Of a DNA stretch of 64,000 nucleotides, positions 55,713 through 64,000 are shown one piece after another. Each line of letters begins with the position of its first letter. Within the stretch, counting starts at the first letter, position 1. The notes beneath the pieces are model-generated. The model was not told where the DNA came from. It did no database searches and saw nothing but the letters and a program-made list of their open reading frames with translations. The stretch lies in the NCBI RefSeq assembly GCF_028715765.1, contig NZ_JAQURE010000002.1:1-64000 (forward strand). Direction: 5' to 3'. The translations under genes and the position numbers were made by a program. This DNA is from Rhodoferax sp. Its GTDB lineage: Bacteria; Pseudomonadota; Gammaproteobacteria; Burkholderiales; Burkholderiaceae_C.

Positions 55713-57733
55713 CGCTTCACCACCAAAAGCACCACAATCAAGGTCACAAAGCTGTACATCAAATACACCGCAATGCGCCCCTGTTGCAGCAAACCAATGA
55801 CCTTGGAGATGCGCTCCACCAAGTTGGCCACTGGCACATACAGCCAATACCACAGCGGGTCCTCCAGCGTGACCTTGTAGTGCGGATGCGCATCCATGGC
55901 GCTGGGCAGTTCACGCTTGAGGCGGAAAAACGGCTCGAAAATTTGCCGAATGGGTTGGCCAAAACCCTCTGCCGTGTCTTGCATGCGCGCTGTTTGCCAT
56001 GGGTAGCCACAATCCCAAGGCGGCACCCGACGCATGCGACCGTGGTAGAGCTTGCGCACCAGCAAAAATGCCAAGGCAAAACTGGCCAGCACACCCAAAA
56101 GAAAAATCGCCGGGGCATAGCTGGCACGCGCCACACTCACCGGCACCAGCAGCCAACCGCTGTCGGCCACGGTGTGTGCCAAACCAGCACCCACCAAGAG
56201 TTTGGTGGCAGGGTCAATCAAAGAAATCACCTGGTTGGGAAACAACCCCAACGCCACACAACCCACCACCAGCCAGACCATGCCGAGCCGCTCCCAGGGA
56301 CCAGCATCATGTGCGTGCGACAAGTTTTCTTCGCGGGGTTGCCCCAAAAAGATCACCCCAAAATATTTCACCATGGTGTAGCCCGAGAGCGCGGCAATCA
56401 GGGCAATCAACGCAGCCATCACCGGCACCAACATGTCTAAAAACGAACTGGGCAAGCCGGTGGTGAACAAGAAACTTTGTAGCAACAACCACTCGGCAAT
56501 GAAGCCACCAAAAGGCGGCAGCCCCGCGCAGGCCAACACACCAATCAGCGTAGGCCAAGCCACCCAAGGCATGTAGCGCATCAACCCGCCCAATTTGCCC
56601 AAACTGCGCTCGCCAGTGGCGTGCATCACCGCCCCGGTGCTGCAAAACAACAGGCTCTTGAAAAAAGCGTGTGCCAGCATGTGGTACATGGCGGCTGTCA
56701 AAGCCAGGGCCGACAAAGCCTTCATGCCGTAGGCTGAAAACAGCAGCGACAAGCCAAACCCCGCGCAAATCAATCCAATGTTTTCAATGCTGGAGTAAGC
56801 CAGCAGGCGTTTCATTTCTACTTGCACGGTAGAGAACACCACCCCAAACAACGCGGTGGTCAACCCCACCCCCATCAGCAACACGCCCCACCACCAAATT
56901 TGGTCTTGCAGCAAATCAAAACTGACCCGCAAAATGCCGTACAACGCAATCTTGAGCATGACCCCGCTCATCAACGCCGAAAACGGTGAAGGTGCGGCCG
57001 GATGCGCCTCTGGCAACCAAGCGTGCAGCGGCAAAATGCCGGCCTTGGCACCGAACCCAAACACCGCCAGCACAAACGCCACCGAACCCCAAAACGGTGT
57101 CAGGTGCTGCGCCCGCATGTTGGCAAAGGTGTAGTCACCCGTATTGGCCTGCAGCAAGCCAAAACACAACAAAATGCCCAGCGCACCTATGTGTGCCACC
57201 AGCATGTACAAGTAGCCCGCGTTGCGAATTTCAGGAATGCGGTGGTTGGCCATCACCAAAAAGAACGACGAAAACGCCATGGTTTCCCATACCACCATGA
57301 ACACATAGGCATCATCTGCCATCACCACCATGGCAATGCTGGCCAAAAAAATGTGGTATTCGAGGCAAATCAACCCCGGTGGCGTACCCTCACCCTGGCG
57401 GAAATAGCCCGCTGCAAAGGCTGACACGCCCGCCGATACGCCACCAATCAAAAGCAAAAAATAGGCAGAAAGACTGTCTAGCCGCAAATGAAACGGCAGC
57501 TGCGGCAAACCCAGCGGCAGCACCGCGGTTTCTGGATCGCTGAACACCGCACTCAAGGCTACCGCCATCAGCACCAGCGAACACACGGCGCCCGCCGGGA
57601 ACAGCACCACGGCCACAAAACGAAAGCGCCGCAGCGCCACAATGCCCATAAAACCAATCACCAACCAAGCCACCACCACAACCAATACCCAGTCCAAATG
57701 GACCCAGGCAAGCGGAGGAGTAAGACTGTTCAT
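55709..57733 (-). CDS. HyfB-like (NuoL family) membrane subunit, cluster 2
   Basis: A 674-residue antiporter-like subunit with about 15 helices. The proton-channel motif LPLHAWLPEAHPAAP is followed by SALMSGVMLKIALYGILR with the channel lysine, and EMKRLLAYSSIENIGLI. The long C-terminal tail has WDCGYPWQTARMQDT and GFGQPIRQIFEPF, as in HyfB/HycC. It is the first gene of cluster 2; the 140-base gap upstream separates it from the divergent DUF3460 gene and should contain its promoter. Confidence 0.89.
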   Translation of the reverse strand: MNSLTPPLAWVHLDWVLVVVVAWLVIGFMGIVALRRFRFVAVVLFPAGAVCSLVLMAVALSAVFSDPETAVLPLGLPQLPFHLRLDSLSAYFLLLIGGVSAGVSAFAAGYFRQGEGTPPGLICLEYHIFLASIAMVVMADDAYVFMVVWETMAFSSFFLVMANHRIPEIRNAGYLYMLVAHIGALGILLCFGLLQANTGDYTFANMRAQHLTPFWGSVAFVLAVFGFGAKAGILPLHAWLPEAHPAAPSPFSALMSGVMLKIALYGILRVSFDLLQDQIWWWGVLLMGVGLTTALFGVVFSTVQVEMKRLLAYSSIENIGLICAGFGLSLLFSAYGMKALSALALTAAMYHMLAHAFFKSLLFCSTGAVMHATGERSLGKLGGLMRYMPWVAWPTLIGVLACAGLPPFGGFIAEWLLLQSFLFTTGLPSSFLDMLVPVMAALIALIAALSGYTMVKYFGVIFLGQPREENLSHAHDAGPWERLGMVWLVVGCVALGLFPNQVISLIDPATKLLVGAGLAHTVADSGWLLVPVSVARASYAPAIFLLGVLASFALAFLLVRKLYHGRMRRVPPWDCGYPWQTARMQDTAEGFGQPIRQIFEPFFRLKRELPSAMDAHPHYKVTLEDPLWYWLYVPVANLVERISKVIGLLQQGRIAVYLMYSFVTLIVVLLVVKR

Positions 57734-57873
57734 GGGCGGTGCGTGTGGGCGGTTTGAAAAATTTCTTTTTTATCTTACACCCGGCAAACTGCCTTTTGAC
57801 GTGGTCACAGGCATTCAAAACCCAACGCTATCGGGCTCAGCTGAAGGTCTAAAATGCGCAAAAAGGTAACACC

Positions 57874-58083
57874 ATGAACATTTTTTATCGCCCCCAATAC
57901 CAATCTGAAGCCACGCAGTTTCTCAACAAACTCAAAGAAACCACCCCTGGCATGGCAGCGCGCCAACTTGAAGGGCGCGCCTTGTTATGGGATCAACCCC
58001 TTAACCGGGAAGCCCTCAGTGAATTCAAGGCCGCCCGGGTGGCACAAAAACCTTATGTCTACCAAACGGCACCTCATGATTGA
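57874..58083 (+). CDS. DUF3460 family protein
   Basis: A 69-residue protein with the family pattern YESEATxF-like QSEATQFLNKLKET, then RQLEGRALLWDQPL and a C-terminal RVAQKPYVYQ. DUF3460 proteins are small, conserved in beta-proteobacteria and of unknown function. AAGG precedes the ATG, and TAAAAT at 57850-57855 is a possible -10 box. It is often found near scpA and pan genes, as here. Confidence 0.88.
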   Translation: MNIFYRPQYQSEATQFLNKLKETTPGMAARQLEGRALLWDQPLNREALSEFKAARVAQKPYVYQTAPHD

Positions 58084-58091
58084 GATTTTTA

Positions 58092-58127
58092 GCCTCTAGC
58101 CCTTGTCAATAGTGCACAAGAAGCTCT
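58092..58127 (+). repeat. 36-bp dispersed repeat, intergenic copy
   Basis: GCCTCTAGCCCTTGT start and AAGAAGCTCT end, followed by ATTTTTCATAGC. It fills most of the 71-base gap between the DUF3460 stop and the scpA start, and is the only copy wholly outside genes. Confidence 0.8.
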
Positions 58128-58154
58128 ATTTTTCATAGCAAATAAATTCTCTTG

Positions 58155-59012
58155 ATGGTCGACTCTGCCAGCCAGCTTTCTGGCAGCGATGCACTGGCTT
58201 CTCTCAGCCCCGAGGTGGTCGACCAAGTGGCAGTGGCTCGGCTTTACGGCGAGCCCCTCTTTGCACTGCCACAAGACCTGTACATTCCGCCCGATGCCTT
58301 AGAGATTTTTTTGGAGGCATTTGAAGGGCCGCTGGATCTGCTGCTGTATTTGATTCGCAAGCAAAACTTCAACATCCTCGACATTCCCATGGCCGGGTTG
58401 ACACGCCAATACCTCAGCTACATCAACGAAATCCGGCACCGTAACCTGGAGTTGGCGGCTGAATACCTTTTGATGGCAGCCATGCTGATTGAAATCAAGT
58501 CGCGCATGTTGCTGCCGCCCAAGGCCGTGGCGCAAGGCCAGGAGCCTGACGACCCACGTGCCGAACTGGTGCGACGCTTGCTGGAATACGAGCAAATGAA
58601 ACTGGCCGCAGCCCACTTGAACCAGTTGCCGCAGCTGGGTCGGGATTTTTTGCGGGCAGAGGTGTGGGTCGATCAAACCTCACCCCAACGCTTTCCTGAT
58701 GTGAACGTGCAAGACCTGCAAGAGGCCTGGCAGGCCATTTTGAAACGTGCCAAATTGGTGCAACGCCACAAAATTTCGCGTGAAGAGCTCTCGGTGCGCG
58801 AGCACATGAGCCTGCTGCTCAAAACCCTGCAAGGCCAGCGCTTTGTGGCGTTTGAAACTTTGTTTGACCCTGAGCGCGGAACGGCAGTGCTGGTGGTGAC
58901 TTTCATCGCCCTACTGGAACTTGCCAAAGAAACCCTGATCGAAATCACCCAGGCTGAAGCCTTTGCGCCCATTTACGTGCGGCTGGCCTACACCCCCATC
59001 TCTTACCACTGA
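58155..59012 (+). CDS. scpA: segregation and condensation protein A
   Basis: A 285-residue kleisin. The N-terminal SMC-binding part [19 protein letters not shown] and [21 protein letters not shown] is diagnostic, and the C-terminal winged helix ([19 protein letters not shown]) binds the other side of SMC. With ScpB (not in the window) it forms the SMC condensin. The 45-residue N-terminal lead is longer than in Bacillus ScpA. ATG 58155 is preferred to the TTG one codon earlier. Confidence 0.93.
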   Translation: MVDSASQLSGSDALASLSPEVVDQVAVARLYGEPLFALPQDLYIPPDALEIFLEAFEGPLDLLLYLIRKQNFNILDIPMAGLTRQYLSYINEIRHRNLELAAEYLLMAAMLIEIKSRMLLPPKAVAQGQEPDDPRAELVRRLLEYEQMKLAAAHLNQLPQLGRDFLRAEVWVDQTSPQRFPDVNVQDLQEAWQAILKRAKLVQRHKISREELSVREHMSLLLKTLQGQRFVAFETLFDPERGTAVLVVTFIALLELAKETLIEITQAEAFAPIYVRLAYTPISYH

Positions 59013-59020
59013 AGCAGCTC

Positions 59021-60622
59021 ATGAATTCACGTCACCTCAACACCCAGACCACACCCCTGCACTTTGACGTTTTGATTGTGGGCAGCGGCCTGGCTGGCTT
59101 AAGCGCCGCGCTGCTGCTATCGGCTGACAAACGCGTGGCGGTGATCACCAAACGGGCGGTGTCTGAAGGCTCCAGCGGTTGGGCGCAAGGCGGCATTGCC
59201 GCCGTGTGGAACAAAGACGACACCTTTCAAGCCCATGTGGACGACACCTTGGTGGCCGGCGCCGGCCTGTGCGACCTGCCTGCCACCCGCTTTGTGGTGG
59301 AAAACGCCCCCAAAGCCATTGCCTGGCTGCAAACCATGGGCGTGCCTTTTTCTGAAGAGGCGGGTCAACTGCACCTCACGCGCGAAGGCGGTCACAGCGC
59401 CCGGCGCATTGTGCACGTGACCGATGCCACCGGTGCGGCGGTGCAGCGCACGCTGATTGAGCGAGTGCAAAAAACGCCCAATATCACGCTGTTTGAAAAT
59501 CACACCCTGATTGACCTGATCACCAGCGACAAACTGGGCTTGCCGGAGCAGCGCTGCCTGGGGCTTTATGCGCTGGACTCCGACACCGACGAAATCCTCA
59601 CCTTTGAAGCGCCGCACACCATTTTGGCCACGGGCGGTGCGGGCAAGGTGTACCTCTACACCACCAACCCCGACACCGCCACAGGCGACGGCATAGCCGC
59701 CGCCTGGCGCGCTGGCTGCCGGGTGCAAAACATGGAATTCATCCAGTTTCACCCCACCTGCCTGTACCACCCACACGCCAAGTCGTTTTTGATCAGCGAA
59801 GCGGTGCGCGGCGAGGGCGGCCGCCTGCTGCTGCCCGACGGCACCCGCTTCATGCCCAACCATGACGCCCGTGCCGAACTGGCGCCGCGTGACATTGTGG
59901 CCAGAGCGATTGACTTTGAGATGAAAAAAGGCGGCTTTGACTGCGTCTACCTCGACATCTCGCACCAACCTTTGAGCTTTTTGCAAGAGCACTTTCCCAA
60001 CATCTACGCCCGTTGCCTGGAGCTGGGCATAGACATCTCCAAGCAACCCATCCCGGTGGTGCCGGCGGCGCACTACACCTGTGGCGGCGTCTTGGCCGAC
60101 CTGCATGGCCGCACCGATGTGACCGGCCTCTACGCCATTGGCGAGACCGCCTGCAGCGGCCTGCACGGTGCCAACCGGCTGGCCAGCAATTCGCTGGTGG
60201 AGTGCATGGTGTTTGCCCAAGCCACCACCCAAGACATTGCGCAACACGCTGGCACGGTCACCCCCACCCTGCCCGCTTGGGACGACAGCCGCGTCAGCGA
60301 TGCCGACGAAGCCGTGGTGATTTCGCACAACTGGGACGAATTGCGCCGCTTCATGTGGGACTATGTGGGCATTGTGCGCACCAACAAACGCTTAGAGCGT
60401 GCCGCCCACCGGGTCAACTTGCTGACAGGCGAAATTCACGAGTTTTATTCGCGCTTTCACGTCACCCGCGACCTGCTTGAACTGCGCAACCTGGTGCAGG
60501 TGGCCGACCTGATTGTGCGCAGCGCCCAGGCGCGCCATGAAAGCCGTGGCCTGCATTTCAGCCGCGATTACCCGCAGCTGCTTGACACCGCCTTGCCCAC
60601 CATTTTGAGCCCGCGCGACTGA
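59021..60622 (+). CDS. nadB: L-aspartate oxidase
   Basis: A 533-residue FAD enzyme. The dinucleotide motif [15 protein letters not shown] is at 17-31, and [29 protein letters not shown], and the HYTCGG and [12 protein letters not shown] segments are NadB hallmarks. It oxidises L-aspartate to iminoaspartate for NAD synthesis. It starts eight bases after scpA. The C-terminal helical domain follows the Frd/Sdh family. Confidence 0.95.
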   Translation: MNSRHLNTQTTPLHFDVLIVGSGLAGLSAALLLSADKRVAVITKRAVSEGSSGWAQGGIAAVWNKDDTFQAHVDDTLVAGAGLCDLPATRFVVENAPKAIAWLQTMGVPFSEEAGQLHLTREGGHSARRIVHVTDATGAAVQRTLIERVQKTPNITLFENHTLIDLITSDKLGLPEQRCLGLYALDSDTDEILTFEAPHTILATGGAGKVYLYTTNPDTATGDGIAAAWRAGCRVQNMEFIQFHPTCLYHPHAKSFLISEAVRGEGGRLLLPDGTRFMPNHDARAELAPRDIVARAIDFEMKKGGFDCVYLDISHQPLSFLQEHFPNIYARCLELGIDISKQPIPVVPAAHYTCGGVLADLHGRTDVTGLYAIGETACSGLHGANRLASNSLVECMVFAQATTQDIAQHAGTVTPTLPAWDDSRVSDADEAVVISHNWDELRRFMWDYVGIVRTNKRLERAAHRVNLLTGEIHEFYSRFHVTRDLLELRNLVQVADLIVRSAQARHESRGLHFSRDYPQLLDTALPTILSPRD

Positions 60623-60681
60623 GCCTTAGTGACTGAGCCGCCTGGGTTAGACTCGCGCCACATTTTTTGGGGACGACCCTT

Positions 60682-62509
<1,828 letters not shown>

Positions 62510-62571
62510 ACCGCCCCGCACGGTCTGCCCTTTCATCACCCCGTAGGTTCAAGCCGCGAAGGGCGCTTGAC

Positions 62572-63243
62572 TCACTTAAAGTCGACAAAAATCGCTGGCA
62601 CCTGCTTCACACCGGCTTGCTTGCCCAGCGCGTCGCGCAAAACATCCAACGCTTTGAGTTTGCACTGGGCGCGCAAGGCTTCTTCTGAGCCCAATGCCAA
62701 ACCATAGCGTTTGGCAAGCGGTTCAAACTTGCTGTGGGCATAGTCGAACAACGGTTGGGTATTGGCCACGTCTGCCGCGCTGAAAACTTTCTGATTCAGT
62801 GTTTTGAGGCGCGGCTCACCAATCAGCGCCGGGCGGCTGAGCTTCAAGCCCACGCCATTGGCGGCGTCAATCACTTCCAGACCAGCGGCACTCACATCCA
62901 TGGAAAATGAAAACTCTACCTCGTAAGTGGTGACCACATTGGCATCTGCATCGAGCTTGAACAAGGCCTTTTCAATGGCTTGCACATGCGTGTAGGGGCG
63001 CACCAGTTTGGCTACCGGCGGCTTGAGCTGCTCGGCCAGCGTTTGCCGTGCAGCATCCAAGGCCTGGCGGTATTGGGTGTAGCCGGCCAGGGTTTTCTTC
63101 AGTGCCGCCAGTTCGGTTTGGGCTTTGAGCAGCTGGTCAGACACGGCTTGCTTTTCACCAAAAAACCGCACCTGCAGCACCACATAGACCATGCCGGCGG
63201 TCAACAAACAGCCAGAAATTGCAAAAATCGTCATCGGATCCAT
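62572..63243 (-). CDS. membrane-anchored protein of unknown function
   Basis: A 223-residue protein. An N-terminal membrane helix (about 6-26) is followed by a coiled coil (about 32-75) and a soluble domain with VRPYTHVQAIEKALFKLD and YEVEFSFSMDV. I do not recognise the family. It lies 19 bases downstream of polA in the same direction and converges with panC. No catalytic motif is visible. Confidence 0.7.
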   Translation of the reverse strand: MDPMTIFAISGCLLTAGMVYVVLQVRFFGEKQAVSDQLLKAQTELAALKKTLAGYTQYRQALDAARQTLAEQLKPPVAKLVRPYTHVQAIEKALFKLDADANVVTTYEVEFSFSMDVSAAGLEVIDAANGVGLKLSRPALIGEPRLKTLNQKVFSAADVANTQPLFDYAHSKFEPLAKRYGLALGSEEALRAQCKLKALDVLRDALGKQAGVKQVPAIFVDFK

Positions 63244-63262
63244 GTTTTGACTTTCCTATGGC

Positions 63263-64000
63263 TCAATGCGCCTTGTCCCAATTGGGCCCTACCCCCACCT
63301 CGGCCAGCAACGGTACCCGCAACTGCGCCACGCCGGCCATGAGCTTGGGCACTTCGTGGCGCACCCAGTCAATTTCAGCCTCGGGTACTTCAAACACCAG
63401 TTCGTCATGCACCTGCATGATCATTTTGGTGGCGCGCTGTTGCGTGTCAATCACATGCTGCATTTTCACCATGGCGAGCTTGATCAGGTCTGCCGCCGTG
63501 CCCTGCATGGGCGCGTTGATGGCGGCACGTTCGGCACCGGCGCGGCGCGCACCGTTGGGTGAATTGATCTCTGGCAAGTACAGCCGTCGCCCCAGCACAG
63601 TTTCCACATAGCCTTGGGCTTTGGCCTGCGCACGGGTGTGCTCCATGTAGTTTTTCACCCCCGGATAGCGCTCAAAGTAACGCGCGATGTAGTTCTTGGC
63701 AGCGGTGTTGTCTATGCCCAGCGCCTTGGCCAGGCCGTAGGCACTCATGCCGTAAATCAAGCCAAAGTTGATGACCTTGGCATAGCGGCGCTGCTCGCTG
63801 CTGACATGCGCGGTGTCAATGCCAAAAATCTCTGCCGCAGTGGCGCGGTGCACGTCCATGCCATCATGAAACGCCAGCAGCAGCGCTGCGTCGCCACTGA
63901 TGTGCGCCATGATGCGCAGCTCAATTTGGCTGTAGTCAGCGCTGGCAATCACACAACCCGGCGCGGCCACAAAGGCCTCGCGCACGCGCCGCCCCTCTGG
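63263..64000 (-). CDS. polA: DNA polymerase I, C-terminal part (runs off the window)
   Basis: The last 245 codons of family A polymerase; the gene continues beyond 64000. Motif [18 protein letters not shown], the O-helix [19 protein letters not shown] and motif [13 protein letters not shown] are all present, with the catalytic aspartates. It fills gaps in lagging-strand synthesis and repair. The start near 63985 seen within the window is not the gene start. Confidence 0.96.
   Translation of the reverse strand, partial: PEGRRVREAFVAAPGCVIASADYSQIELRIMAHISGDAALLLAFHDGMDVHRATAAEIFGIDTAHVSSEQRRYAKVINFGLIYGMSAYGLAKALGIDNTAAKNYIARYFERYPGVKNYMEHTRAQAKAQGYVETVLGRRLYLPEINSPNGARRAGAERAAINAPMQGTAADLIKLAMVKMQHVIDTQQRATKMIMQVHDELVFEVPEAEIDWVRHEVPKLMAGVAQLRVPLLAEVGVGPNWDKAH

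Overview
The window looks like chromosome of a betaproteobacterium of the order Burkholderiales, most likely a Comamonadaceae member near Rhodoferax, Polaromonas or Curvibacter. This placement is inferred from gene content (DUF3460, nadB-panB-panC, CheD/CheB chemotaxis operon, single-block fliE/fliF-R cluster), high GC and the type of short dispersed repeat present. No database comparison was possible.

Layout. 1-2829 is an eroded edge of a surface-polysaccharide locus: an acyltransferase lacking its N-terminal half, a 79-bp duplicated start of a glycosyltransferase gene, about 0.5 kb with no clear gene, then the intact family 2 glycosyltransferase. 3110-9085 is metabolism: aromatic amino acid aminotransferase, a Tat-exported dienelactone hydrolase-like protein, and a three-gene branched-chain 2-oxoacid dehydrogenase operon (E1 alpha, E1 beta, E2; no E3). 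9089-28512 is chemotaxis and flagellar export/basal body: cheB-D-R-W-A-Y, a small CheZ-like protein, a two-component pair, fliR-Q-P-O-N-M-L-K-J-I-H-G-F and the divergent fliE. 28632-31248 is grxD and metG.

31249-37846 is an accessory stretch: an RHH/RelE-type toxin-antitoxin pair framed by a duplicated metG 3' end, a hipBA module, and an MmeI-like fused restriction-modification gene broken by a frameshift. A HypT-like LysR gene follows.

39148-57733 is the most unusual part: two convergent clusters encoding membrane complexes related to complex I and group 4 hydrogenases (HyfB, C, E, F, G, I-like subunits). Both large subunits lack the CxxC pairs that bind the NiFe site, so neither should be a hydrogenase; they fit the 'energy-converting hydrogenase-related' (Ehr) class. 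Cluster 1 carries a ferredoxin-like domain fused to its NuoB-like subunit and is interrupted by a DUF1016 nuclease gene. Cluster 2 has neither. Between the 3' ends of the clusters lie an AAA ATPase, a RhuM-like gene and an apparent scar of a restriction system.

57874-64000 is housekeeping: DUF3460, scpA, nadB, panB, panC, an unknown membrane protein and the 3' part of polA.

A second striking feature is a 36-bp dispersed repeat: ten clear copies and one degenerate copy, eight of them inside reading frames without breaking them and two at the start codons of panC and a hyfF-like gene.
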